Below are positions 1 to 8,381 of a stretch of DNA of 64,000 bases, piece after piece. A program made the translations under genes and the position numbers. This stretch comes from Pseudomonas yamanorum (lineage in GTDB: Bacteria; Pseudomonadota; Gammaproteobacteria; Pseudomonadales; Pseudomonadaceae). A model generated the notes under the pieces. It saw only the letters and a program-made list of their open reading frames with translations, was not told the origin of the DNA and did not search any database. Within the stretch, counting starts at the first letter, position 1. Each line of letters starts with the position of its first letter. The DNA lies in NCBI RefSeq assembly GCF_900105735.1, contig NZ_LT629793.1:6324001-6388000 (forward strand). Direction: 5' to 3'.

Positions 1-210
1 CCCACCGGAGCAGGTTATGAGCCGTTGTGCGCACTGGTGCGTTTCGCCGTCCGGGACCCCTTGGAGTACGACGTGCGATTGGTGTTGGCAGAGGGAGAGG
101 TTCGGCCGTTGCACATTGGTGAGCGCAATGTCTGCCGCTTGGGCTGGACCAGTTGGCTGGGGCATGAGCGAGCTGACGGCGTGGTCACCTTGGCCAGTAA
201 AACTCATTAG
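1..210 (+). CDS. tssG: TssG, T6SS baseplate subunit (3' end only)
   Basis: This is the C-terminal end of a gene that begins before the window; it is open from base 1 and stops at TAG 208-210. The last 69 residues end in the segment CRLGWTSWLG, which fits the C-terminus of TssG (HsiH/VasB), a baseplate component that works with TssE, TssF and TssK to dock the contractile sheath on the membrane complex. The gene immediately downstream is clpV, the usual neighbour of tssG in HSI-II type clusters. Identity rests on this short stretch and on context. Confidence 0.8.
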   Translation, partial: PTGAGYEPLCALVRFAVRDPLEYDVRLVLAEGEVRPLHIGERNVCRLGWTSWLGHERADGVVTLASKTH

Positions 211-216
211 GGATTG

Positions 217-2787
217 ATGAATATGATGAACGTGGACCTGCAACAACTTATCCAGGTATTGACCGCGCCCACGCGGTGCGACTTGGAGCGCTGCGCCGAA
301 CGGTGTGTCACGCGCGGCGGCAGCGAGGTCTTGGTGGAGGACCTGCTGTTGACGCTCCTGGAATATCCCGGCGGTGTACTGATGCGTGCGCTGCAGGATG
401 CGGGTGTGGATGTCGGCGAACTGCATGCGGTGCTGCAACCCCGGACCGACCAGAGCGCCTCCCGTAATCCGGTGTTTTCAAGCGCTTTGGTGCAATGGTT
501 GCAACAAGCGTTACTGGTCGCCCATCTGGAGCTGGGGCGAAGCGAAGTGGAACACGGTGCCTTGTTGCTCGCCTTGTTGCGCAATCCGTTGCAGCACGCG
601 GGTAGCCGTTATCAGGCGGTGTTGAGCAAGCTTGATGCACAGCGCGTGCTCGGTTTTCTCTTGAGCGAAAACCCTCGGACGCCTCCATCTGAAGGGGGGA
701 GTTCATTACTGGAGCGCTTTACTCATGACCTGACTCGCCAGGCTCTTGACGGAAAACTCGACCCCGTACTCTGTCGCGATAACGAAATCCGGCAAATGAT
801 CGATACCCTTGCGCGGCGGCGCAAGAACAACCCCATTCTGGTGGGCGAGGCGGGAGTCGGAAAAACCGCGATAGTCGAGGGCCTGGCCCTGCGAATCGTG
901 AGCGCGCAAGTGCCAGAGGTGCTCAGGGGCGTGCGTCTGCTGACCCTGGATATGGGCTTGCTGCAAGCCGGTGCCAGCATCAAGGGCGAGTTCGAGCGCC
1001 GCTTGAAAGGATTGATCGACGAGGTCAACGCCTCGCTGCAACCGATCATCCTGTTTATCGACGAGGCCCACACCCTGGTTGGCGCAGGCGGCCAAGCCGG
1101 CAGTTCCGATGCTGCGAACCTGCTTAAGCCGGCGCTGGCACGCGGTGAACTGCGTACCATCGCCGCCACGACTTGGTCGGAGCACAAGAAATACTTCGAG
1201 AAAGACCCTGCGTTGGCGCGGCGTTTCCAGCCGGTACAGGTGCGCGAGCCGACAGTAGAGGAGGCGGTGACGATTGTGCGTGGGGTGGCCCCGGTGTATG
1301 AGGCCAGTCACGGTGTTTACGTGCGTGATGATGCGGTGGTCGCTGCCGCACACCTGAGTGCTCACTATCTGGCGGGCCGCCAGTTGCCTGACAAGGCCGT
1401 GGACGTCTTGGACACCGCGTGTGCCCGGGTGCGTATCAGCCTGGTCACGGCACCGGAGGAGCTGCAGCAGCTGCGCGCCGAGCTGACCGAGGGCACGCGG
1501 CAGCAACTCGCTATGCGTCGGGACGCCGACGCGGGATTGGCCATCGATGAACAGGCCCTGCAGCAACTCACACTGCGCCTGGAAGAAGTCGAGGCCGCAC
1601 AGTCACAGCGTGAACAACGCTGGACCCACCAGCGCGACCTGGCCGAGAAGGTACTCTCATTGCGCCAGGAACTGGTCGGAGCCCGAAGCAGCGGCGAAAA
1701 CATTGAGGTCCTTGAGCGGCTACTGGCCGAAAACCATCAAGCGTTGCAGGCCATCCAGCCCGAACAGCGGTGGGTCAGCTTTGAAGTGTGCCCACGGTTG
1801 GTGGCACAGGTGGTCAGTGCCTGGACTGGTATTCCACCGGAACAACTGGCCCGTGAACACAGCGCGAAGGTCTTGAACTTTGCCGAGGATTTGCGCCGCC
1901 GCATCCTCGGTCAGGAGTGCGCTGTGCAGGTTCTGGATCGCTGCCTGCGGGCCGTCGCGGCCGGCGTGAACAGGCCGAACGCTCCCGTAGGTGTATTCCT
2001 GTTGGTGGGCCCCAGCGGGGTTGGCAAGACAGAAACGGCCCACGCCCTGGCTGACTTGTTGTACGGCGGTGAGCGGTTTGTCACCACGATCAATATGTCT
2101 GAGTACCAGGAGAAACATTCCCTGTCCCGATTGATCGGAGCACCGCCCGGCTACGTCGGCTATGGAGAGGGCGGCGTACTGACGGAGGCCGTGCGACAGA
2201 AGCCCTACTCGGTGGTGCTGCTCGACGAGGTCGAGAAGGCCGACCCGGATGTCTTGAACCTGTTTTACCAAGTGTTCGACAAAGGCGTAGCCAATGACGG
2301 CGAAGGGCGTGAAATCGATTTTCGCAACACCCTGATCCTGATGACTTCCAATCTGGGCGGCCAACGTATCACTGAGCTGTGCGCCGACGGACAGCGACCG
2401 GATGTCGAGGTGCTGCACGCCGCTATTCGGCCGGTGCTGACTGCTCATTTCAAACCGGCATTGCTGGCCCGTATGCGCGTGGTCCCGTACTACCCGATAG
2501 CGGGCGTGGTGCTGCACCAACTGATCGAGAACAAACTTCAGCGCCTGGGGACGCGCCTGCTTCAGCGCAAGCTGGCCTTCAGTCACGCAGAGGAACTGGT
2601 CGAACATATGGCCGAGCGCTGTAGCCACGGTGAGAGTGGTGCGCGGTTTATCGATCAATGGATCGAGGCAAATCTGCTGCCGCAGGTGGTGGATCAACTG
2701 CTGGATGCTATGGCCGTTGGCAAGTCTCTGCAGTGTGTCCATGTCAGCCTTGATTCCAACAGCACTCTCCTCTGCGAGTTCAGCTGA
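217..2787 (+). CDS. clpV: ClpV/TssH, T6SS sheath-disassembly AAA+ ATPase
   Basis: The product is an 856-residue ClpB/Hsp100-type ATPase that extracts TssB/TssC from contracted sheaths so they can be reused. It has an N-terminal Clp-N region (about residues 1-150), a first AAA+ module with Walker A GEAGVGKT at about 210-217 and Walker B ILFIDEAHTL near 279, a coiled-coil middle domain at about 400-530, and a second AAA+ module with GPSGVGKT at about 598 and VVLLDEVEKAD. Length and layout are normal for TssH. The ATG at 217 is preferred over the in-frame TTG at 214 because an AGGG lies about 5 bases upstream. The stop overlaps the ATG of the next gene. Confidence 0.95.
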   Translation: MNMMNVDLQQLIQVLTAPTRCDLERCAERCVTRGGSEVLVEDLLLTLLEYPGGVLMRALQDAGVDVGELHAVLQPRTDQSASRNPVFSSALVQWLQQALLVAHLELGRSEVEHGALLLALLRNPLQHAGSRYQAVLSKLDAQRVLGFLLSENPRTPPSEGGSSLLERFTHDLTRQALDGKLDPVLCRDNEIRQMIDTLARRRKNNPILVGEAGVGKTAIVEGLALRIVSAQVPEVLRGVRLLTLDMGLLQAGASIKGEFERRLKGLIDEVNASLQPIILFIDEAHTLVGAGGQAGSSDAANLLKPALARGELRTIAATTWSEHKKYFEKDPALARRFQPVQVREPTVEEAVTIVRGVAPVYEASHGVYVRDDAVVAAAHLSAHYLAGRQLPDKAVDVLDTACARVRISLVTAPEELQQLRAELTEGTRQQLAMRRDADAGLAIDEQALQQLTLRLEEVEAAQSQREQRWTHQRDLAEKVLSLRQELVGARSSGENIEVLERLLAENHQALQAIQPEQRWVSFEVCPRLVAQVVSAWTGIPPEQLAREHSAKVLNFAEDLRRRILGQECAVQVLDRCLRAVAAGVNRPNAPVGVFLLVGPSGVGKTETAHALADLLYGGERFVTTINMSEYQEKHSLSRLIGAPPGYVGYGEGGVLTEAVRQKPYSVVLLDEVEKADPDVLNLFYQVFDKGVANDGEGREIDFRNTLILMTSNLGGQRITELCADGQRPDVEVLHAAIRPVLTAHFKPALLARMRVVPYYPIAGVVLHQLIENKLQRLGTRLLQRKLAFSHAEELVEHMAERCSHGESGARFIDQWIEANLLPQVVDQLLDAMAVGKSLQCVHVSLDSNSTLLCEFS

Positions 2788-4319
2788 TGGCGGACAATCT
2801 GTTTACTCAGTTGCCCAACCCGCTGGATTACGCCGATGCCTTGCTGGGATGGTTTACCCGATTAGGTATCGATAGCGACGAATCGACATTGGCCGAGGAC
2901 TTTGCAGCAGGCGCCGCACAGTTGAGCGGGTGTGAACTGAGCCAGTTGTACCTGCTCGATCAAACCACCGGCCGCCTGGATCTGGTTGCCCAGTACCTGC
3001 CGGGTGTGTTGCCGCCCGGTGACGTCGCGAACCCGGGAGCGGACTTCAAGAACGAGCAACTGTTGCAATACGTTCTGGAACAGAGCCGTGTACTCAGCCT
3101 CACTGAGCTGCGTAGCAGCCTGTATGACACAGGGTTTCTACCGGTGGTCGCATCACCCTGGCAATCACTGCTGTGCGTGCCACTGCTTGGGGAGCACCAG
3201 CAGGTATGCGGAATGTTGTTGTGTGCCAGTCAGCGCAGGACGGAACTGGCCGGTTACGGCACCTCGCTGGGCCAATTCGGCCGTTTTGCCTTGAGTCAGC
3301 TGGCCATGTTGCGTCGAATGCGCCGGGCTCCAAGCGCGTTGAAAGTGGCTCGCAACACCCCGGGTGCCAGCGCCTATGGCTTGATAGGAAACAGCACCGC
3401 GATGGACGAGACGTGCCGTCTGATCGGTAAGGTCGTGCATAGCCCCTACACCGTATTGCTCCGGGGCGAGACCGGCACGGGTAAAGAAGTGGTCGCACGG
3501 GCCATTCATGCCGCCGGACCGCGCAGCAACAAGGCATTTGTGGTGCAAAACTGCGCTGCGTTTCCCGAAGGCTTGCTCGAAAGTGAATTGTTCGGTTACC
3601 GCAAAGGCGCGTTCACCGGTGCCGAAAGAGACTACGCCGGTTTGTTTGACACCGCCCATGGCGGCACGCTGCTGCTCGACGAAATCGGTGACATGCCGCT
3701 GTCACTGCAAGCCAAATTACTGCGGGTGCTACAGGAAGGCGAAATTCGCCCGTTGGGTGCCAATACGGCCCACAAGGTCGATGTACGGATCCTCGCGGCG
3801 ACTCACCGGGACCTCACCCGCATGGTGGCCGAAGGCAGCTTCCGCGAAGATCTTTATTACCGGTTGGCGCAGTTTCCCATCGAGTTGCCGGCGCTACGCC
3901 AACGGGACGGTGATGTGTTGCAACTGGCACGGCATTTCGCCGACAAGGCCTGCGCAATGCTGGGTCGGGCGCCGGTGGGCTGGTCGAGTGCGGCGCTGGA
4001 TCATCTGTCGAGCCACAGCTTCCCCGGCAATGTGCGCGAACTCAAATGCATGGTGGAGCGGGCGGTGCTGCTGTGTGACGACGAAGTCATCCTGCCCCCG
4101 CATTTGTCGCTGTCGTCAAGCCCGACTGCACCGGCTGTTGACTCGACACTGCGCCAGCGCATGGAGCGGGTCGAACGGGTTGTGCTGATCGACTGCCTGC
4201 GCAAAAACCGTGGTAATCGAACGCGCACGGCCCGTGAGCTGGGGCTCGCGCGACGCACGCTGCAGTACCGTCTTGCACGTCTGGACATTCCCTTTGGCGA
4301 CGTCAAGGGGGAGTGCTGA
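2787..4319 (+). CDS. Sigma-54-dependent T6SS activator (Sfa2/VasH-like)
   Basis: This 510-residue enhancer-binding protein should activate RNA polymerase carrying sigma-54 at T6SS promoters. An N-terminal GAF-like sensor fills about residues 20-180. The AAA+ core has Walker A GETGTGKE at about 227, the sigma-54 contact loop GAFTGA at about 274 and Walker B LLLDEIGDM. A Fis-type helix-turn-helix lies at the C-terminus (RTRTARELGLARRTLQYRL). The start ATG overlaps the clpV stop by one base, which implies translational coupling. Its place after clpV is that of sfa2 in P. aeruginosa HSI-II. There is no response-regulator receiver domain, so control probably comes through the GAF domain or protein level. 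Confidence 0.93.
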   Translation: MADNLFTQLPNPLDYADALLGWFTRLGIDSDESTLAEDFAAGAAQLSGCELSQLYLLDQTTGRLDLVAQYLPGVLPPGDVANPGADFKNEQLLQYVLEQSRVLSLTELRSSLYDTGFLPVVASPWQSLLCVPLLGEHQQVCGMLLCASQRRTELAGYGTSLGQFGRFALSQLAMLRRMRRAPSALKVARNTPGASAYGLIGNSTAMDETCRLIGKVVHSPYTVLLRGETGTGKEVVARAIHAAGPRSNKAFVVQNCAAFPEGLLESELFGYRKGAFTGAERDYAGLFDTAHGGTLLLDEIGDMPLSLQAKLLRVLQEGEIRPLGANTAHKVDVRILAATHRDLTRMVAEGSFREDLYYRLAQFPIELPALRQRDGDVLQLARHFADKACAMLGRAPVGWSSAALDHLSSHSFPGNVRELKCMVERAVLLCDDEVILPPHLSLSSSPTAPAVDSTLRQRMERVERVVLIDCLRKNRGNRTRTARELGLARRTLQYRLARLDIPFGDVKGEC

Positions 4320-4352
4320 ATGGCGCGCCCCTCAAATTCCGGGAGATATCTG

Positions 4353-4484
4353 ATGCCTGTTAGTCAGTGGCAAGCCCTGGTGCTTGTGTTGTTTTTGCTG
4401 AGTGGCTGTAACACCAACCATGTCTTTGACGACGGCGACTATCGCCCGCTGGGTGATCCACGGTCCATCGGTCGTGGCCAGTGA
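4353..4484 (+). CDS. Tiny T6SS-cluster lipoprotein (OrfX-like)
   Basis: This 43-codon reading frame encodes a short basic-free N-terminus, a hydrophobic stretch and a lipobox L16-S-G-C19, followed by 24 mostly polar residues. It therefore looks like a 25-residue mature lipoprotein with Asn at +2. A GGGAG lies upstream at about 4341-4345. It sits between the sigma-54 activator and the FHA gene, the slot occupied by orfX (PA1664) in P. aeruginosa HSI-II; that equivalence is inferred from position, not from an alignment. Its stop overlaps the GTG upstream of the FHA start. The function is unknown; a periplasmic or outer-membrane accessory to the TssJLM complex is possible. Confidence 0.65.
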   Translation: MPVSQWQALVLVLFLLSGCNTNHVFDDGDYRPLGDPRSIGRGQ

Positions 4485-4501
4485 GCGCGGGGGAGTTCCA
4501 C

Positions 4502-5683
4502 ATGCAACTAGTGTTTGAGGTATGCCCTGCGGGGCAAGAAGGGTCAGCGCCGGACCTGCGCAAAACCTTTAAGGGTGTTGGCGGCGTCATAGGTCGTGGG
4601 GCCGGTTGTGATTGGACCCTCCCTGATGGCAGTCGCCAGGTTTCCAGTCGTCACGCGGTGGTCAGCTATCGTGACGGACGGTACTTCCTGGCGGACATCA
4701 GCAGTAACGGAACCCGCCTGGCAGGCAGCGGCGATCGTCTGCGGGAGGGGCAGGAGCATCCGATAGAGGACGGCACGGTATTTCAGCTGGGGCCGCTGAA
4801 TATTCGTGCGCGACTGGTCAGTCCGGCGACGGTGCCGGGCCAGGACGGATTACACACGCTGATTCCCGATGATGCATTTCTGGAGCTGGATCCGGTACGG
4901 AGACTGGCCAGGGAACTGCAGCTTCAGGACGAGTCGCAAGAGTTGACCGCCCTGACCATGGCCAATCACGAGGCGTTGCGGTGGACGGACCACGCAGCGG
5001 CGGACAGGGATCATCTGACGGTTCCCGAACTTGTGGAACCTGCCCCGCGGGTTGGGCCGAGCTTGCCACCGCCACTTCCCAGTCAAGGCTCAGCGCCATT
5101 TTGGTCAGCGTTTGCGCAGGCTCTGGGTATCGACCTGGACGCTCTCGATGAGCCGGGAAGAGAGGTGTTGGCGATCAAGGCGGCGGGGCTGCTCAGACAA
5201 ATGACGGAAGGGTTGCAACAGAGCCTGAGTACCCGCAACGAGCTCAAACTCGAGTTGAAACTCCCACTGACCCAGATGTCGCTCCGGAGTCCCGATCCGC
5301 TTAAAGACAGCGTCGACGCCAGCACGGCCTTGGGATTGCTGTTGGGGGCGGGGCAGTTGGGGCAGGTGTCTGCCGAGATGTTCGTTACACGAGCCTATCG
5401 CGACATGCAGGCCCACCAGGTGGCTTTGCTGGTGGCCTGCCGCGCGGCGGTACGCGGAACGTTGGCCGCCTTTGCTCCGGGTCAGTTGCTCCTGTGTTTC
5501 GAACGTCAGGCGAAGCCCCCGTTGATTTCCCGGTGTGGCGGGCGCTGGCGCGCGTATCAGCGCCACTACCAGGCGCTGATCAAGGACGAGCACTTGAGTG
5601 AGGGCCTGCTGGGCAGCGACTTCACCAAGGCCTATGAGGAGCAGATTCGTCTGATTTCAACCCTTCACCGTTATCCAGGATGA
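4502..5683 (+). CDS. tagH: FHA-domain protein TagH/Fha, T6SS-associated
   Basis: This 393-residue cytosolic protein carries an N-terminal forkhead-associated domain with the phosphothreonine-binding signature: GRG at 31-33, SSRH at 48-51 and NGT at 69-71. The C-terminal half (about 200-390) fits the T6SS-associated FHA C-terminal domain. FHA proteins of T6SS clusters recognise a phosphothreonine made by the cluster kinase and promote assembly, and here the kinase and phosphatase genes lie at the end of the operon. The ATG at 4502 is chosen because a strong GGGGGAG stands about 7 bases upstream; an in-frame GTG at 4481 is the alternative. Confidence 0.9.
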   Translation: MQLVFEVCPAGQEGSAPDLRKTFKGVGGVIGRGAGCDWTLPDGSRQVSSRHAVVSYRDGRYFLADISSNGTRLAGSGDRLREGQEHPIEDGTVFQLGPLNIRARLVSPATVPGQDGLHTLIPDDAFLELDPVRRLARELQLQDESQELTALTMANHEALRWTDHAAADRDHLTVPELVEPAPRVGPSLPPPLPSQGSAPFWSAFAQALGIDLDALDEPGREVLAIKAAGLLRQMTEGLQQSLSTRNELKLELKLPLTQMSLRSPDPLKDSVDASTALGLLLGAGQLGQVSAEMFVTRAYRDMQAHQVALLVACRAAVRGTLAAFAPGQLLLCFERQAKPPLISRCGGRWRAYQRHYQALIKDEHLSEGLLGSDFTKAYEEQIRLISTLHRYPG

Positions 5684-5688
5684 TCTTC

Positions 5689-6171
5689 ATGTCCCGAGTC
5701 ACCGTTGCATTGTTGTGCGCTGTAATGGCGTTGCTGGGTGGTTGTTCCCTGTCACCCTTTTCGAAGCTGACCAAGGTGGACCTGACACTGACCGCCAGCG
5801 AGCGGGTCAACCCCGATCTCCATGGCCGACCATCGCCGATCGTGGTGCACCTGATGGAGCTGCGGCACCCCGTGGCTTTTGAGAATGCAGACTTTTTCAG
5901 CCTTTACGGCCATGCAGAGCACACTTTGCCCAAAGACCTGGTGAACCTCGAAGAGCTGGAGTTGCGCCCAGGCGATCACTCCACGCTCAAGCTCAGCCTC
6001 GAGCCAGGCAGTCGCTATGTCGGTGTGCTGGCGGCCTACCGTGATTTACCCCACTCGCAATGGCGTTATGTGTTGCCGGTGACTGCGCAGCGATTGACGC
6101 GCGCCGAACTGGTCCTGGATCAAGCCGGTATTCGGTTGGTGAGCCCGCAACCTGCCAAGGCGGGCGACTGA
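5689..6171 (+). CDS. tssJ: TssJ, T6SS outer-membrane lipoprotein
   Basis: The 160-residue product has a lipoprotein signal peptide with lipobox LGGC (Cys19, Ser at +2), then a beta-rich domain of about 140 residues, the size and layout of TssJ/SciN. TssJ anchors the TssLM membrane complex to the outer membrane. The start at 5689 has a CAGGA 8 bases upstream; an in-frame ATG at 5680 overlaps the FHA stop and could also be used. The gene ends one base before the tssK start, as expected within the T6SS operon. Confidence 0.9.
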   Translation: MSRVTVALLCAVMALLGGCSLSPFSKLTKVDLTLTASERVNPDLHGRPSPIVVHLMELRHPVAFENADFFSLYGHAEHTLPKDLVNLEELELRPGDHSTLKLSLEPGSRYVGVLAAYRDLPHSQWRYVLPVTAQRLTRAELVLDQAGIRLVSPQPAKAGD

Positions 6172-6172
6172 C

Positions 6173-7501
6173 ATGCGCAGCCAAAAAGTCATCTGGCAGG
6201 AAGGCATGTTGTTGCGCCCTCAGCATTTTCAGCAAAACGATCGTTACCACGACCAGCAACTCAAGCGCCGCACTCAGTTGTTGTGCCCCCACGGCTGGGG
6301 TTTCCTGGCCCTGGAAATCGATGTGCAATATCTCAATATGGGCAAGGTCGTTGTCAGTCAGGCCAGCGGCATATTGCCGGATGGCAGCCTGTTCGAACTG
6401 GGCGGGGCCATGGAATCGCTGGTGCTGGAGGTTCCGGTGAATACCGGAAAACAGGCGATTTACCTGGCCTTGCCGCTGGCCACAAGTAACTGCGTTGAGG
6501 CCCGTCGACCCGAGCAGGTCGATGTGCTCGCGCGCTACAAGACCCTTTCGGTAGGCGTCAGCGATTCCAACGCCGGAGAAGATTCCTGTCGTCAGATAAA
6601 TTGCGGACAGCTGGATTTTCGCCTGCTGCTGGGGGAGCAAATCAGCGACCAGCACTACGTGAAACTCAAGATTGCCCAAGTACTCAGTTGCACCGAGGAG
6701 GGCGTCAGCCTGGATGCCGATTTTAGCCCGACCTTCATTCACCTGCAGGGCTCCAGTTACCTGCTGTCGTGCCTCAAGGAGGTGATCAGCCTGCTTGCTT
6801 GCCGGGGGGATGCCATCGCCGAGCGGATCCGCGCCAACGGCACCGCCGCCGGAGCGGAAGTCGGTGACTTCCTGATGCTGCAACTGATCAACCGCACCGA
6901 ACTGGTCTTGCGTCACTACCTGGGCCTGGGTCAGGTCAGCCCTGAAGCGCTGTATCGAACATTGCTGACGATCCTGGGTGAGCTCGCGACGTTTGCCAGC
7001 GACAGCAAGCGCGCGCACTTCGAGGGGCATTACCGGCACAGTGATCAGAGCGCCAGCTTTCGCGGATTGATGGAGCCGATTCGCAGCCTGCTGTCCATGG
7101 TGCTTGAACAGCATGCCATTGAGCTGGCGCTGCAGCCTCGTCAGTACGGGATATTGGTGTGCCCGGTAAGTGATCTCAACCTGTTGGGTTCAGCGACCTT
7201 CATTCTGGCCGCCAGTGCCCATTGTGACGCCGAGGAGCTGCGCCACCGGCTTCCGGCGCACCTCAAGGTTGGCCCCGTAGAGCGGATTCGCGAGTTGGTC
7301 AACCTGCATCTGGCGGGCATCAAGGTCAAGCCGCTGCCGGTGGCTCCCCGGCAGATACCGTTTCATGCCGCAAAAACCTATTTCATGCTCGAACTCGGTG
7401 CCCGGGACATCGAGCAGTTGAAACAGTCGGGAGGTTTTGCCTTCCACGTCAGCGGCGAATTTGCCGAGCTGGAACTGAAATTCTGGGCCATCAGGAACTG
7501 A
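6173..7501 (+). CDS. tssK: TssK, T6SS baseplate-to-membrane adaptor
   Basis: The 442-residue protein has the usual TssK length and the family's N-terminal opening (residues 1-20 include IWQEGMLLRPQHFQQ and a following YH pair). TssK trimers link the baseplate wedge (TssFG) to the cytoplasmic parts of TssL and TssM. No signal peptide or membrane segment is visible, consistent with a cytosolic protein. One base separates it from tssJ and four bases from tssL, so the three genes are co-transcribed. Confidence 0.95.
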   Translation: MRSQKVIWQEGMLLRPQHFQQNDRYHDQQLKRRTQLLCPHGWGFLALEIDVQYLNMGKVVVSQASGILPDGSLFELGGAMESLVLEVPVNTGKQAIYLALPLATSNCVEARRPEQVDVLARYKTLSVGVSDSNAGEDSCRQINCGQLDFRLLLGEQISDQHYVKLKIAQVLSCTEEGVSLDADFSPTFIHLQGSSYLLSCLKEVISLLACRGDAIAERIRANGTAAGAEVGDFLMLQLINRTELVLRHYLGLGQVSPEALYRTLLTILGELATFASDSKRAHFEGHYRHSDQSASFRGLMEPIRSLLSMVLEQHAIELALQPRQYGILVCPVSDLNLLGSATFILAASAHCDAEELRHRLPAHLKVGPVERIRELVNLHLAGIKVKPLPVAPRQIPFHAAKTYFMLELGARDIEQLKQSGGFAFHVSGEFAELELKFWAIRN

Positions 7502-7505
7502 GACC

Positions 7506-8366
7506 ATGGACAGGGAATACCCGCAGGATGAAAAAACTGTCCTGCTCGATCGACAGGGGCGCGGGCCGGCGCAGGGGCCGCTAACCGACTTCGCATCGCC
7601 ACCGCGTTTCGAGCAATTGGAAGACCGGATGATTTACGCCGCCCGCTTGCAGGGCGTGGAGCACTTCAACGTTGGCTTGAATACGCTGGTAGCACCTGCG
7701 TGGGCGTTGTTATCCGAGGTCGTCCGGCTTAAGGGCAGCACCGCTCAGGAAAGCCTGCGCGCGCTCAACGAACGGCTGTCCTGCGCGGTCACGCTGTTCG
7801 AGACGCGGGCCCGGCACGACGGAGCGCAGAGCAGTGAGGTGATGGCGGCGCGGTATGTGCTGTGCAGCGTGATCGACGAAGCTGTGGTCACCACCTCATG
7901 GGGCAGCCAGAGCGATTGGTCGAAGATGAGCCTGCTGAGCAGTTTTCACAACGAAACCTTCGGCGGCGAGAAGTTTTTCCAGCTGCTTGAGCGCATGTCG
8001 AGGGACCCCATCAAGCACCTGGCGATGCTGGAACTGATGTACCTGTGCCTGTCACTCGGGTTCGAGGGCAAATACCGGGTCATGGAGCGTGGGTTGTTGC
8101 AGCTTGAGCAGATTCGAGACGCGCTGTATCGGCAGATCCGGCATGTGCGGGGCGACTCCCCGCCGGCCTGCGCGCCGACACCCAGGCCGGAGCAGCCTCG
8201 CCAGAAACGACTGAGGGTCGTGCCGGCCACCTGGATTGCGGTGTTTGTCATCGCCAGCCTGTTGACCCTGTATGCGGGATTTGTCTGGGTACTGGGCCAG
8301 CATCGCGAGACCGTGCTGCAACCGTATCAACTCGTGGCGCCGGATATTACCCGGACGCCCCTCTAA
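7506..8366 (+). CDS. tssL: TssL (DotU/IcmH), T6SS inner-membrane protein
   Basis: This 286-residue protein has a cytoplasmic helical DotU domain (about residues 35-215) and a single C-terminal transmembrane segment at about 238-262, the tail-anchored layout of TssL. It lacks the OmpA-like peptidoglycan-binding extension found in some longer TssL proteins, so anchoring to the wall must come from another component. It works with TssM and TssJ as the T6SS membrane complex. It lies between tssK and tssM as in HSI-II. Confidence 0.93.
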   Translation: MDREYPQDEKTVLLDRQGRGPAQGPLTDFASPPRFEQLEDRMIYAARLQGVEHFNVGLNTLVAPAWALLSEVVRLKGSTAQESLRALNERLSCAVTLFETRARHDGAQSSEVMAARYVLCSVIDEAVVTTSWGSQSDWSKMSLLSSFHNETFGGEKFFQLLERMSRDPIKHLAMLELMYLCLSLGFEGKYRVMERGLLQLEQIRDALYRQIRHVRGDSPPACAPTPRPEQPRQKRLRVVPATWIAVFVIASLLTLYAGFVWVLGQHRETVLQPYQLVAPDITRTPL

Positions 8367-8381
8367 CGCAGGGAGCAACAC

